Assembly (NCBI GenBank): GCA_963742035.1
Contig: CAVUKH010000004.1
Span: forward strand, 1-64,000
Direction of reading: 5' to 3'
DNA length: 64,000 nucleotides
From: Bog-473 sp963742035
Lineage (GTDB): Bacteria; Actinomycetota; Acidimicrobiia; Acidimicrobiales; RAAP-2
Shown here piece by piece: positions 52,553-62,281 of the stretch. A program made the position numbers and the translations under genes. The notes beneath the pieces were generated by a model that was given only the letters and a program-made list of their open reading frames with translations, was not told where the DNA came from and did no database searches. The first letter of the stretch is position 1, and the number at the start of each line of letters is the position of its first letter.

Positions 52553-52984
52553 CTAACCGGCGACCTTGATGCCCATGGAGCGCGCCGTGCCGGCGACCTG
52601 CTTCTTGGCCGCCTCGAGATCCGCCGTGTTGAGGTCGGCGAGCTTCGTGGTGGCGATCTCGGCCAGCTGGGCGTCGGTGATCGTCCCGACCTGCTCGCGG
52701 CCCGCGGTGGCGGCGCCCTTGTCGAGCCCCGCCGCCTGGCGGAGCAGGACCGGCGTCGGCGAGGTCTTCAGCACGAAGCTGAACGAGCGGTCCTCGTAGA
52801 TCGTGATGTCGACCGGGATCACCTGACCCCGCATGCTCTCCGTGGCCTGGTTGTACTGCTTGCAGAATTCCATGGTCTGCACGCCGTGCGGGCCCAGCGC
52901 GGTGCCGACGGGCGGCGCCGGCGTGGCCGAACCGGCCTCGAGCTGGATCTTCACCACGGCGAGCACCTTCTTCTTGGGTGCCAT
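52553..52984 (-). CDS. rplK: 50S ribosomal protein L11
   Basis: L11 lies at the GTPase-associated centre and binds thiopeptide antibiotics with 23S rRNA. The 143-residue product begins MAPKKKVLAVVKIQLEAGSA, followed by PAPPVGTALGPHGVQTMEFC with the proline-rich hinge, and ends GTARSMGIKVAG. It lies 38 nt behind nusG. Length and all signature blocks are standard. Confidence 0.98.
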   Translation of the reverse strand: MAPKKKVLAVVKIQLEAGSATPAPPVGTALGPHGVQTMEFCKQYNQATESMRGQVIPVDITIYEDRSFSFVLKTSPTPVLLRQAAGLDKGAATAGREQVGTITDAQLAEIATTKLADLNTADLEAAKKQVAGTARSMGIKVAG

Positions 52985-53022
52985 CGTCCTTGTTCTCCTT
53001 CTCCGTCTCTGTGCCCAGTCGC

Positions 53023-53994
53023 CTACAGCTTGGCGACTTGGCTGAATTCGAGCTCGACCGGCGTCTCCCGGCCGAAGATGTTGACCAGCACCTTGAGCTT
53101 GAGCTGGTCCTCGTTGATCTCCGAGATCTGGCCCGAGAAGTCGGCGAAGGGGCCTTCCTTGACCCTGACCGTCTCGTTGACCTCGTACTCCAGGCGGGCC
53201 CGCGTGCGCTTGGGCGCACCGCCCGGACCACCCTCGACCTTCACCTGAAGGATGTTCTCGACCTCGCGACGCGACAGGGGCGTCGGCTTGGTGCCCGGAC
53301 CGACGAAGCCCGTGACGCCGGGGGTGTTGCGGATGGCGCCCCAGGTGTCGTCATCGAGGTCACAGCGTACGAGCAGGTAGCCGGGGAACACCTTCTTCTG
53401 GACCGTGACCTTCTTGCCGCCCTTGAACTCGTCCACGTCCTCCATCGGGATGACGACCTCGAAGACGCGGTCCTCGATGCCGCGGGAGGCGACGACGTTG
53501 CCCATGTTCGAGCGCACCTTGTTCTCGTACCCCGAGTAGGTGTGCACCACGTACCAGCGGCCGGGCCGGTCGTACGGGCTCTCGACCGGGACGGGCTCCT
53601 CTTCGTCGTCTTCGTCCTTGACCCAGCCTCCGAGCTCACCGTCGCCCTCGCCGTCGGTGGCATCGAGCACCAGGTCCGGCTCGGCTGCGGTCTCCGACGC
53701 GATCTCTTCCACGATCTCCTCGGCGATCTCCTCGACCACCGCCTCTTCGATCGCCTCGAGCACGATCTCTTCGACGATCTCCTCGACCACCGCCTCTTCG
53801 ATCGCCTCGAGCACGATCTCTTCCACAATCTCTTCGGCCACCGCTTCGTCGATGTCCGTCACGTCCGGGCTCACTGCCGCCTCCTCGGGGGCCACGTCGG
53901 CCTCTTCCCGCTCTGCCTCGATGGACTCGGCCACGCCTTCTTGGTCGCCGTTGGTCACTGCTTCCCCTGCGTCTGAATGCGTCATATCGCTCAT
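53023..53994 (-). CDS. nusG: Transcription factor NusG with a long acidic N-terminal extension
   Basis: NusG binds RNA polymerase and links it to Rho, S10 and the ribosome. The conserved NGN domain begins near residue 144 (RPGRWYVVHTYSGYENKVRS) and carries FPGYLLVRCDLDDDTWG. The KOW domain is at the C-terminus (VKEGPFADFSGQISEINED). The core is about 180 residues, normal for NusG, but the full protein has 323. The first 143 are strongly acidic and contain a 17-residue element repeated in tandem (EEIVLEAIEEAVVEEIV). Actinobacterial NusG proteins often have acidic N-terminal extensions; this one is long and repetitive. It is 7 nt behind secE. Confidence 0.96.
   Translation of the reverse strand: MSDMTHSDAGEAVTNGDQEGVAESIEAEREEADVAPEEAAVSPDVTDIDEAVAEEIVEEIVLEAIEEAVVEEIVEEIVLEAIEEAVVEEIAEEIVEEIASETAAEPDLVLDATDGEGDGELGGWVKDEDDEEEPVPVESPYDRPGRWYVVHTYSGYENKVRSNMGNVVASRGIEDRVFEVVIPMEDVDEFKGGKKVTVQKKVFPGYLLVRCDLDDDTWGAIRNTPGVTGFVGPGTKPTPLSRREVENILQVKVEGGPGGAPKRTRARLEYEVNETVRVKEGPFADFSGQISEINEDQLKLKVLVNIFGRETPVELEFSQVAKL
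53725..53823. repeat. Tandem repeat inside the nusG extension
   Basis: A 48-nt sequence at 53725-53772 recurs exactly at 53776-53823, a 51-nt (17-codon) period. Flanking partial copies are recognisable at the protein level. The reading frame is kept, so length changes by slippage would add or remove whole 17-residue helical units. Confidence 0.9.
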
Positions 53995-54001
53995 GCCGGC
54001 A

Positions 54002-54325
54002 CTACTTCGTGAAGAGAAGCGTGATCAGCTTCCCGAAGGCGAGGTTCAGGACGAAGATCAAGCTGATCATGATGATCAGCGTCGTCAGCACCACTGAGGT
54101 GTAATTGATCAGCTCTGAACGCGACGGCCACGCCACCTGGCGCATTTCGTCGCGCACCTCGCGGACGAACTGCACCGGCGTCGTGCGCTTGCGCCCCTGT
54201 TGCCGGCTGCGCGGTTGGCGGGGCCCACCCGAGTTGGCGCCCGCGGGGGCCTTGCGGGTAGCCGGAGACCCATCGGCCTCCATCTGCCCTTGGCGCTGCA
54301 TCAAGCGCTTGGTCTCGCGGTTCAC
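54002..54325 (-). CDS. secE: Preprotein translocase subunit SecE
   Basis: SecE clamps SecY in the membrane translocon. The 107-residue product has a basic N-terminal half (GGPRQPRSRQQGRKR). It then has the family motif VQFVREVRDEMRQVAWPSRS and one transmembrane helix (VVLTTLIIMISLIFVLNLAF). The open frame runs back into the tRNA-Trp gene. A GTG at 54325 with GAGG 8 nt upstream is the best start, although the ATG 8 codons later is possible. Gene order secE-nusG-rplK-rplA is conserved. Confidence 0.93.
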   Translation of the reverse strand: MNRETKRLMQRQGQMEADGSPATRKAPAGANSGGPRQPRSRQQGRKRTTPVQFVREVRDEMRQVAWPSRSELINYTSVVLTTLIIMISLIFVLNLAFGKLITLLFTK

Positions 54326-54370
54326 GGCTCTTGCCTCACATACTTCATTGTCGGGTGCGTACGTCCGGGG

Positions 54371-54443
54371 CAGGGCAGGAGGGACTCGAACCCCCAACCG
54401 CCGGTTTTGGAGACCGGTGCTCTACCAGTTGAGCTACTGCCCT
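54371..54443 (-). tRNA. tRNA-Trp (CCA)
   Basis: A 73-nt cloverleaf on the minus strand: acceptor AGGGCAG pairs with CTGCCCT, D-arm AGCTCAACTGGTAGAGC, anticodon loop CTCCAAA with CCA, and T-arm GGGTTCGAGTCCC. CCA is not encoded at the 3' end. It lies directly upstream of secE, a common actinobacterial position. Confidence 0.96.
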
Positions 54444-54537
54444 CGGTGGGGTGCCTTCGGTTGCCCTCAAGCAGGTGGTTCTTCCCCCTGACCTGGGGAT
54501 CGGCCTGCCAGAGTAGCACCGGCAGGCTCGGGTTGGC

Positions 54538-54702
54538 TCAGCGGGTCTCCTTGTGCAGCGTGTGCTGGCGATCCCAGCGGCAGAACTTCTTCATCTCGAT
54601 CCGCTCGCGGTCGTTCAGCTTGTTCTTCGTCGTGATGTAGTTCCGCCGCTTGCACACCTCACAGGCCAGCGTGACCTGGACCCTCTTCTCGTTCTTCGCC
54701 AT
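54538..54702 (-). CDS. rpmG: 50S ribosomal protein L33
   Basis: The 54-residue protein MAKNEKRVQVTLACEVCKRR continues with NYITTKNKLNDRERIEMKKF and CRWDRQHTLHKETR. CxxC is present in the first half (CEVC), but the second half has a single Cys, so this is at most a partial zinc ribbon (three cysteines). The open frame continues upstream through the tRNA-Met gene; the ATG at 54702 is the family start, preceded by AAGGA. It sits between tRNA-Met and tRNA-Trp, the usual arrangement. Confidence 0.95.
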   Translation of the reverse strand: MAKNEKRVQVTLACEVCKRRNYITTKNKLNDRERIEMKKFCRWDRQHTLHKETR

Positions 54703-54750
54703 CTGCAATCCTTCCTGCTGGCTGCCCGGGGCGACCTGACCCGGACCTGG

Positions 54751-54824
54751 TAGCGGCGGCGGGACTCGAACCCGCGACAACACGATTATGAGCCGTGTGC
54801 TCTGACCAACTGAGCTACGCCGCC
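54751..54824 (-). tRNA. tRNA-Met (CAT), elongator type
   Basis: A 74-nt cloverleaf on the minus strand: acceptor GGCGGCG with CGCCGCT (G-U at the end), anticodon loop CTCATAA, T-arm GGGTTCGAGTCCC. The anticodon stem CACGG/TCGTG lacks the three G-C pairs of initiator tRNA, so this is an elongator tRNA. It is 7 nt from tRNA-Thr. Confidence 0.95.
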
Positions 54825-54831
54825 ATGGGCG

Positions 54832-54903
54832 AGCCCCCGGTGGGGATTGAACCCACGACCCCCTCCTTACCATGGAGGTGCTCTACCACTGAGCTACAGG
54901 GGC
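54832..54903 (-). tRNA. tRNA-Thr (GGT)
   Basis: A 72-nt cloverleaf on the minus strand: acceptor GCCCCTG with CGGGGGC, D-arm AGCTCAGTGGTAGAGC, anticodon stem CCTCC/GGAGG with loop ATGGTAA giving GGT, T-arm GGGTTCAATCCC. It is the first gene of the tRNA-Thr, tRNA-Met, rpmG, tRNA-Trp, secE series. Confidence 0.95.
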
Positions 54904-55000
54904 GCCGCGGGTACTTCCGCGAAGCGTAAATGATAGTCAGGCCCTGAGGCGAGCTGCCTCCGCTCCCGTGGTTTTCGCACGTCAACAGTACCATCGGCGG

Positions 55001-55525
55001 ATGCGGATCCGACTCGCCGAGCTGGCCGATGCCGAGGCCATCCGGGCCATCTACAACGTGGAGGTGCTCGAGAGCACCAACACCTTCGACATGGTGCCCC
55101 GCAGCGCGGCCGAGCAGGAGGCGTGGATCCTCGAGCACAGCGGCGTGCACCCGGCCGTCGTGGCCACCGAGCCCCCGGACCCGGATGCGCCGGGCCGGAT
55201 CGGGGCCAACGGCGAGATCGTCCTGGGCTTCGGCTCCCTGTCGTCCTTCCGTGAGCGCTCCGGCTACTCGGCCACGGCCGAGAACTCCGTCTACGTCGAC
55301 CGGGCCCAGCGGGGCAACGGGGTCGGCAGGGCGCTGCTCGCCGAGCTCCTCGTCCTGGCCTCCGCCCACGGCTTCCACTCGGTGATCGCCCGGATCGCCG
55401 GGCACAACGAGACCTCCATCAGCCTGCACGAGGCGGCCGGCTTCGAGCTGGTGGGCGTCGAGCGAGAGGTCGGACGCAAGCACCGCCAATGGCTCGACGT
55501 GGTCGAGCTCCAGCGCCTCCTCTGA
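55001..55525 (+). CDS. GNAT-family N-acetyltransferase (phosphinothricin/amino-acid acetyltransferase-like)
   Basis: The 174-residue protein starts MRIRLAELADAEAIRAIYNV and continues with VLESTNTFDMVPRSAAEQEA, the N-terminal pattern of the Pat/YwnH-type GNAT enzymes. The acetyl-CoA-binding block is SVYVDRAQRGNGVGRALLAE (Q/RxxGxG/A), followed by RIAGHNETSISLHEAAGFEL. These enzymes acetylate amino groups of amino-acid analogues such as methionine sulfone or phosphinothricin. The exact substrate is open. An upstream in-frame GTG adds 11 residues that do not fit the family. It converges on the mannosyltransferase gene. Confidence 0.85.
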   Translation: MRIRLAELADAEAIRAIYNVEVLESTNTFDMVPRSAAEQEAWILEHSGVHPAVVATEPPDPDAPGRIGANGEIVLGFGSLSSFRERSGYSATAENSVYVDRAQRGNGVGRALLAELLVLASAHGFHSVIARIAGHNETSISLHEAAGFELVGVEREVGRKHRQWLDVVELQRLL

Positions 55526-55594
55526 GTGTCCGAGTGACGCTGCGGGGCCGGCGCCCCGGGGCGCGGGGCGCTGGCCGCCGTCAGCGAGGCGTGC

Positions 55595-57223
55595 TCAGGA
55601 CTCGAGCGCGGCGCTGGTCGCCGGGAGGGCCGACAGCCGTGAGCGGTCGAGACGCCACGACGTCGTCCAGTTCCCCAGGGGGAAGATGGCCACGGCCCAC
55701 AGCACCAGGACCGCCAGCATCATGCTGGCCGGGTCCGTGTGGACCAGCTCGCTCAGCAGGTCGGCCCCGCCGGTGAGCCCGATGAAGGGCGCCACGGTCG
55801 ACAGCCCGAGCACGGCGTAGAGCCACCGTCCGGTCACGACCGGCGCCACAATGATGATGCCCCACGTCAGGTACCAGGGCTGGACGACGGGTCCGAGGAG
55901 GACGAAGGCCATCAAGGTGGCACCGAGCGCTCCGAGCACGCCGATGCGCTGCCGGTTGCGGAGGCAGTAGATGGCGATGGCGGCCGCCCCGATCAGCCCG
56001 ATGGCGCGGGTCAGGGTCAGGACCCCGCCCAGGCCGACGCCGATGCCGACGACGTGGGCCGCCCCGCTGATCAACAGTCCGAAGCCCGTGGCCGGCGCCA
56101 TCCACGACCGCACGGTGCCGGGGGTGCCCAGGTTGGCGATCCAGCCCCAGCCGAGGCCGGAGACGAGTGAGAGCACCCCCATGACGGCCACCGTGATCAG
56201 CCCGGCGCGCACCAGCATGCGGAGTCGGCGGCGCCAGTCGGCAAACGGCCCGGCCCACTCCCACGCCACGTAGACGATGCCGATGGCGGCCGGAACCTTG
56301 ATGGAGGCGGCCAGCGCGCACAGGACGATGCCCCAGACCGGGTGGAAGGAGCGGGCGGCCGTCACGCCGGCCAGCAGCAGCCCGACCATGATGGCGTCGT
56401 TGTGCGCGCCCCCGACCAGGGCCAGCAGGGTCAGGGGGTTGAGCACCGCCAGCACGAAGGCCGGGCCCGGGTCGCGGCCGAAGGAGCGGGCCAACTTGGG
56501 GATGCAGTAGGCGATGAGCGCGAGGCCGGCGACGGATTGGAGGCGGAGCAGCTCAATGGTCAGGAGGGCGTGGTGGAAGGTGAGCGAGGCGGACCACCCG
56601 GCCAGCATCAAGAAGAGCGGCCCGTAGGGCGCGGGGGTGTTCGCCCACAGCGGGTCGACCCCCGAGACGTACGGACCCGAGCCAAGCGTGCCGGGACCGT
56701 AGTGGTACGGGTTGATGTGACGGCTCATCATTTCGCCCTGGGCGGCGTACGAGAACACGTCCTTGCTGAAGAGCGGCGCCACCACCAGGAGCGGCAGGAT
56801 CCACAGCGCCAGCATGTAGGCCAGGGGACGGATGGGCACGCCGCCACGGGCGCGCAGGGTCTGGAAGAGGCCGTACCAGACCCGGACGAAGAGAATCATG
56901 CCGCCGTAGACGGCGACGACGCCCGGCAGCATCAGGGTGGTCGACGGCCAATCGGCCTCACCGAAGAACCAGGTGCCGCCCATCTCCAACTTGAACGGCG
57001 AGCTCGGCAGCGACGCCCCGACGCAGATGGAGACGACGGCGAGGAGCCCCAGGAGCGCGGGCCGGCGCAGGAAGGAAAGGTCCTCGGGGTCGCCGGACTC
57101 GCGCTCGACACGCTCGGTGAGGGTGACGCCGCGGGAGAGGCGGAGCTGCATGGCGTCGGCCCGCATGGACAGGCGGCCGAGCCGCGCGCTGATCCGGTCC
57201 AGAACCGGGGGTGACGTCGACAT
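55595..57223 (-). CDS. MptB-like polyprenyl-phosphomannose-dependent mannosyltransferase
   Basis: This multi-pass GT-C-type membrane enzyme has about 12-13 hydrophobic segments over 542 residues. The first loop after the early helices carries SKDVFSYAAQGEMMSRHINP followed by YHYGPGTLGSGPYVSGVDPL. This is the catalytic-Asp region typical of MptB and related alpha-1,6-mannosyltransferases. NTPAPYGPLFLMLAG and VGGAHNDAIMVGLLLAG are further family marks. It would add mannose from polyprenyl-phosphomannose to lipomannan or another cell-wall mannan on the outer side. A GTG 5 codons upstream (57238) is an alternative start. No mannan-pathway partners are nearby. Confidence 0.8.
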   Translation of the reverse strand: MSTSPPVLDRISARLGRLSMRADAMQLRLSRGVTLTERVERESGDPEDLSFLRRPALLGLLAVVSICVGASLPSSPFKLEMGGTWFFGEADWPSTTLMLPGVVAVYGGMILFVRVWYGLFQTLRARGGVPIRPLAYMLALWILPLLVVAPLFSKDVFSYAAQGEMMSRHINPYHYGPGTLGSGPYVSGVDPLWANTPAPYGPLFLMLAGWSASLTFHHALLTIELLRLQSVAGLALIAYCIPKLARSFGRDPGPAFVLAVLNPLTLLALVGGAHNDAIMVGLLLAGVTAARSFHPVWGIVLCALAASIKVPAAIGIVYVAWEWAGPFADWRRRLRMLVRAGLITVAVMGVLSLVSGLGWGWIANLGTPGTVRSWMAPATGFGLLISGAAHVVGIGVGLGGVLTLTRAIGLIGAAAIAIYCLRNRQRIGVLGALGATLMAFVLLGPVVQPWYLTWGIIIVAPVVTGRWLYAVLGLSTVAPFIGLTGGADLLSELVHTDPASMMLAVLVLWAVAIFPLGNWTTSWRLDRSRLSALPATSAALES

Positions 57224-57410
57224 CGCGCTCTCGTCCACGGGGTAATCAGTCTCGCTTGTCGTGTCCAGGCCCGGCCGGGCCCGATGGGGGGAGGATGGGC
57301 CGACGCCTCGGGGGACGCCTGCCGCGATCGATCTGCAACAGCATTGTAACGGCCGCCGGCGGGTCGCTCAGGGCCGGGCGGCCCCGCGACGATGCCGGCG
57401 GAGAAATGCG

Positions 57411-57493
57411 TGGGCCGGGAAGGATTTGAACCTCCGTAGGTGTTAACCGGCAGGTTTACAGCCTGCTTCCTTTGGCCACTCGGACACCGACCC
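57411..57493 (-). tRNA. tRNA-Tyr (GTA)
   Basis: An 83-nt class II tRNA on the minus strand: acceptor GGGTCGG with CCGGCCC, anticodon stem GCAGG/CCTGC with loop CTGTAAA giving GTA, a long variable arm, T-arm AGGTTCAAATCCT. It lies upstream of and divergent from the YajQ gene. Confidence 0.95.
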
Positions 57494-57557
57494 GCAGGGG
57501 CGAGATTAGCCCGGCCCGGCCCCCCGGACCGGCAGGTGACGCCGGTACGCTGGCCCC

Positions 57558-58046
57558 ATGCCCACGTTTGACATCGTTTCGGAAGTCGACATGCAAGAGG
57601 TGCGCAACGCCGTGGACCAGGCCAACCGGGAGGCTGCCACTCGCTTCGACTTCAAGAACACAGATTCGGCCATTGAGCTCAGCGAGAACGAGCTCGTGCT
57701 CCGCTCCTCGACCGAGGACCGCCTCCGGGCGTTGCATCAGGTCCTCGACGAGAAGCTGGTCAAGCGCCAGGTCTCGCTGAAGGCCTTCGAGGACGCCAAG
57801 GTCGAGGAGGCCCAAAAGGGCACCTCCCGGCAGAAGATCGCCATCCGGGCCGGCATCTCGTCGGATCACGCCAAGCGTTTGAACAAATTCATCAAGGACC
57901 TCGGGCTCAAGGGGGTGTCCTCCCAGACACAGGGCGATCAGCTCCGCGTGACGGGCAAGAAGCGCGACGACCTCCAGGAGGTCATCAGCAAGTGCAAGGC
58001 GGAGGACTTCGGCATCCCGCTGCAGTTCAACAACTTCCGGGACTGA
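57558..58046 (+). CDS. YajQ-family nucleotide-binding protein
   Basis: The 162-residue protein has the full YajQ pattern. It starts MPTFDIVSEVDMQEVRNAVD, then reads REAATRFDFKNTDSAIELSE, and later GTSRQKIAIRAGISSDHAKR and RVTGKKRDDLQEVISKCKAE. The C-terminus reads DFGIPLQFNNFRD. Family members bind cyclic di-GMP in some bacteria (as shown in Xanthomonas) or tRNA, and act with regulators. In this organism the role is unknown. The gene is intact and monocistronic in appearance, converging on the GtrA gene. Confidence 0.93.
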   Translation: MPTFDIVSEVDMQEVRNAVDQANREAATRFDFKNTDSAIELSENELVLRSSTEDRLRALHQVLDEKLVKRQVSLKAFEDAKVEEAQKGTSRQKIAIRAGISSDHAKRLNKFIKDLGLKGVSSQTQGDQLRVTGKKRDDLQEVISKCKAEDFGIPLQFNNFRD

Positions 58047-58096
58047 CAACCCTCCCGGCCGTCGTCAGTCGGGAATCGAACCCCCCGGGGGCCCGG

Positions 58097-58669
58097 TCAC
58101 GCGTCCTGGTCGCCGCCCACCTCGCCCGCCGCCACCTTCTCGGCATGGTGCTCCTCGTACTCGACCGGGTCGACGTGGAAGAGCTTGTTGTAGATCACGA
58201 ACTTGACGATCCACAGGATGGCGAAGCTCAGCAGGTTGGCCAGGTTCACGAGCAGCGCGGTCTCGCCGTGGCTCAGGCCGTGCGCTCGGGCGAACTCACC
58301 GGCGAGCCAGACGGCCAGGCTCGAGAAGGCCAGGCCGATGAAGGACAGGATCCAGAAGGGGGCGACCTCCCTCCAGAAGTGCGACTTTCCGCTCTTGCCC
58401 CAGACCCAGCGGCGGTTGAGCGCGTAGGACGGAATAGTGGCGAGCACGTTGGCCAGGAGGTTCGCCGGCACCTCCGACATGAGGTGGAAGACACCGAAGA
58501 CGAGCAGCAAGGTGACCTGCGACACCACGGTCGAGATCACCGAGACGCCGGCGTACTTGATGAGCTTGACGCTGGACGGGTGCGCCATCATCTGGCGCAC
58601 CCGGGCGTGCAGCGCCTGGTCCGAGGACCAGATGTGGGAGAGCGGAGGGTGGCCGCCGGGATCAGTCAC
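58097..58669 (-). CDS. GtrA-family membrane protein
   Basis: The 190-residue protein has four predicted transmembrane segments (around residues 37-62, 68-85, 103-124 and 139-165). It has the GtrA signature VKLIKYAGVSVISTVVSQVT and ANVLATIPSYALNRRWVWGK, in which the NRRWVW turn is characteristic. GtrA proteins are thought to help move or present polyprenyl-linked sugars for cell-surface glycosylation. The GTG start at 58669 is tentative because about 30 residues precede the conserved part. The downstream neighbour is YajQ (convergent). The GH1 gene lies 87 nt upstream on the same strand. Confidence 0.87.
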   Translation of the reverse strand: MTDPGGHPPLSHIWSSDQALHARVRQMMAHPSSVKLIKYAGVSVISTVVSQVTLLLVFGVFHLMSEVPANLLANVLATIPSYALNRRWVWGKSGKSHFWREVAPFWILSFIGLAFSSLAVWLAGEFARAHGLSHGETALLVNLANLLSFAILWIVKFVIYNKLFHVDPVEYEEHHAEKVAAGEVGGDQDA

Positions 58670-58756
58670 GGGAGCCCCGCGCTCGAGTGGAGTCCGCGGG
58701 CGGAATCGGCACGGGTCAACCCTAGCGTCACGGGCAATTCGCTCCCGGTCAGTCCG

Positions 58757-59971
58757 TCATGCTCCCGCCGTGAGCAATCTGTTGCTCCGGGCCACGTCGC
58801 CGAACCAGTGCGCACTCGGCTTGGGCCGGCGCTCGAAGGTCCGGGGGGCCACCGCCACCAGCCCGAATTTGGGCCCGTAGCCCAAATGCCACTCGAAATT
58901 GTCCAACAGGCTCCACACGAAATACCCCCGCAGGTCGATGCCCTCCCGCAGGCACCGGTGGGCGCTCCGGAGCGCATCGGACAGGAAGGCGATCCGCTCG
59001 GCGTCGTCGGCCGTGGCGATGCCGTTCTCCGTGACGACGACGGGCCTGCCGCTCACCGCGGCGGCCCGCCGGACGGTGTGCTCGACCGCCTGGGGCCAGC
59101 GCTCGTCACCCATCTGCGTGACCGGGACGTCGGGATCGTTGGGTGCCAGCCCGTCCGGGCCGAAGTGCATGCGCGTGTAGCACTGCACGCCGACGAAGTC
59201 GTCGCCGGCGGTGGCGCGCAGGAACACGTTCTCGAGCATCTCTTCCGCGGCGTCGCGCAATGGCTCTCCGCCCTCGGTGGCCGTGATTTCCGCCATGGAG
59301 AGCGTGAGGCCGACCGGGAACTTCCCGGGCCCGGCCCGCAGCACGTCGACGGCCAGCCGATGGGCGCGCACCATCGCCTCGTTCACCGCGCCGTAGCGAA
59401 CGAAGTCCTCCTTCACCCCGGGCGGGTACTCGCCCTGGAAGTACCCCATGACCGCGACGACGTTGGGCTCGTTGATGGTGCAGGCCCAACCGATGAGGTC
59501 ACCCAGGTGTGCGGTCGACCGCTCCACGAAACGGGCGAAACGCTCGGGGGCGTCGGGCGCCTCCCACCCACCGCGGGCGGTGAGCCAGAGCGGGGTCGTG
59601 AAGTGGTGGAAGGTGACGACGGGCAGGATCCCATGACCGTGACAGGCCGCGCAGACTCTCCGGTAGTGCTCCAGCGCGGCGAGGGAGAACTCCCCTTCGG
59701 CGGGCTCGATCCGGCTCCACTCCAGCGAGAAGCGGTACGCGCCGAGGCCCATGTCGGCCACGAGTTGGATGTCCTCGCGCCAGCGGTGAAAGGAGTCACA
59801 CGCGTCGCCGCTCGGCTCCACCGTGCCCGACGCGGGGTCGTGTTCCCAGGCCCACCAGTCGTTGTTCACGTTCCCGCCCTCAATCTGGTGCGCCGCCGTG
59901 GCCACGCCCCAGGTGAAGCCCGCCGGGAACTCGAGCACGCTCTCTCCGTCCTGCCCTCTCGCCGCTGTCAC
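58757..59971 (-). CDS. Family 1 glycoside hydrolase (beta-glucosidase-like)
   Basis: The 404-residue enzyme has the GH1 N-terminus (FPAGFTWGVATAAHQIEGGN), the acid/base motif CTINEPNVVAVMGY and the nucleophile motif VVVTENGIATADD. WSLLDNFEWHLGYGPKFGLV is the substrate-binding tryptophan region. No signal peptide is seen, so it acts inside the cell on imported beta-glycosides. It is somewhat shorter than the common 440-480 residues but has all catalytic blocks. The start is a GTG (59971). Substrate preference cannot be read from the sequence. Confidence 0.92.
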   Translation of the reverse strand: MTAARGQDGESVLEFPAGFTWGVATAAHQIEGGNVNNDWWAWEHDPASGTVEPSGDACDSFHRWREDIQLVADMGLGAYRFSLEWSRIEPAEGEFSLAALEHYRRVCAACHGHGILPVVTFHHFTTPLWLTARGGWEAPDAPERFARFVERSTAHLGDLIGWACTINEPNVVAVMGYFQGEYPPGVKEDFVRYGAVNEAMVRAHRLAVDVLRAGPGKFPVGLTLSMAEITATEGGEPLRDAAEEMLENVFLRATAGDDFVGVQCYTRMHFGPDGLAPNDPDVPVTQMGDERWPQAVEHTVRRAAAVSGRPVVVTENGIATADDAERIAFLSDALRSAHRCLREGIDLRGYFVWSLLDNFEWHLGYGPKFGLVAVAPRTFERRPKPSAHWFGDVARSNRLLTAGA

Positions 59972-60045
59972 GCCGCCGCAGGGTAGCTGGGGCCCGGGTG
60001 CCGTGCTCTGCCACGCCTCACGCGACAGCCTGCGAACATGGGCGC

Positions 60046-60903
60046 ATGAGCGCGTCCCTGGAGTTCCTCGTCGATCTGCTTGACCTCGAACCCATTGAGG
60101 TCAACATCTTCCGCGGCATCCAGCCCAACGAGGAGCGCCAGCGCGTCTTCGGCGGTCAGGTGGCCGGACAGGCCCTCATGGCGGCGGGGCGGACCGTGGA
60201 GCACGGACGGGTGCACTCGCTGCACTCGTATTTCCTCCGCCCCGGCGACCCGACCGTGCCGATCCTCTACGAGGTCGACCGCATCCGTGACGGGCGTTCC
60301 TTCACGACCCGACGCGTCGTCGCCGTGCAGCACGGGCGGGCCATCTTCAACCTCTCCGCCTCCTTCCACGACCTCGAGGAGGGGTTGGAGCACCAGATCC
60401 CGATGCCCGAGGTACCCGAGCCCGAGTCGTTGGCTCCGCTCTACGAGCGTCTCCTGCCCTACAAGGAGGAGCTGACCGAGTGGTTCGACCGGCCCCATCC
60501 CATCGACCAGCGGCACATCGGTGATCTTCCGTGGCACTCCAAGGAACAGGGGGAGCCCTACCAGCGGCTGTGGATCCGCGCCGACGGCACGCTCCCCGAC
60601 GACCCGCTCCTGCACGCCTGCGTCGCCACCTACGCCTCGGACATGTCCCTCTTCGACACCATTCTCGCCCCGCACGAGACGAGCTGGGACGACCCGCAGT
60701 TCATGGGAGCCAGCCTGGACCACTGCATGTGGTTTCACCAGCCCTTCCGGGCCGACGAATGGCTGCTGTACGACACGGACTCGCCGGTGGCGGCCCAGGG
60801 GCGCGGCCTCGCCCGGGGCTTTCTGTTCGACCGGCAGGGACGGCTCTGCGTCTCGCTCGCCCAGGAGGGGCTGGTGCGCATGCGCAGCCGGCTCGATCGG
60901 TGA
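60046..60903 (+). CDS. tesB: Acyl-CoA thioesterase II
   Basis: TesB hydrolyses medium- and long-chain acyl-CoAs with a double hot-dog fold. The 285-residue product starts MSASLEFLVDLLDLEPIEVN. It contains QRVFGGQVAGQALMAAGRTV and HSLHSYFLRPGDPTVPILYE in the first domain, and GASLDHCMWFHQPFRADEWL with the catalytic Asp (LDH) in the second. The ATG at 60046 fits the family; an earlier ATG at 59998 adds non-conserved residues. It converges on the citrate synthase gene with 1 nt between the stops. The gene is intact. Confidence 0.93.
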   Translation: MSASLEFLVDLLDLEPIEVNIFRGIQPNEERQRVFGGQVAGQALMAAGRTVEHGRVHSLHSYFLRPGDPTVPILYEVDRIRDGRSFTTRRVVAVQHGRAIFNLSASFHDLEEGLEHQIPMPEVPEPESLAPLYERLLPYKEELTEWFDRPHPIDQRHIGDLPWHSKEQGEPYQRLWIRADGTLPDDPLLHACVATYASDMSLFDTILAPHETSWDDPQFMGASLDHCMWFHQPFRADEWLLYDTDSPVAAQGRGLARGFLFDRQGRLCVSLAQEGLVRMRSRLDR

Positions 60904-60904
60904 A

Positions 60905-62179
<1,275 letters not shown>

Positions 62180-62281
62180 GTGAAGAGCCCTCCAGTTCCA
62201 GATTTCTGTGCCCCACGATCCTAGGACCAGGAATCGGCGGGGTCGATACGCGGGTCGCTCCGGGCATCCGCAGAGCGGCGC

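Noticed and set aside
54751..54824. Initiator tRNA-fMet
   Set aside because: The anticodon stem lacks the three consecutive G-C pairs of initiators, so it is annotated as elongator Met.
55551..55564. 14-bp palindrome GCGCCCCGGGGCGC as an operator
   Set aside because: It lies between two convergent genes in very GC-rich sequence; chance or a weak terminator stem explains it better.
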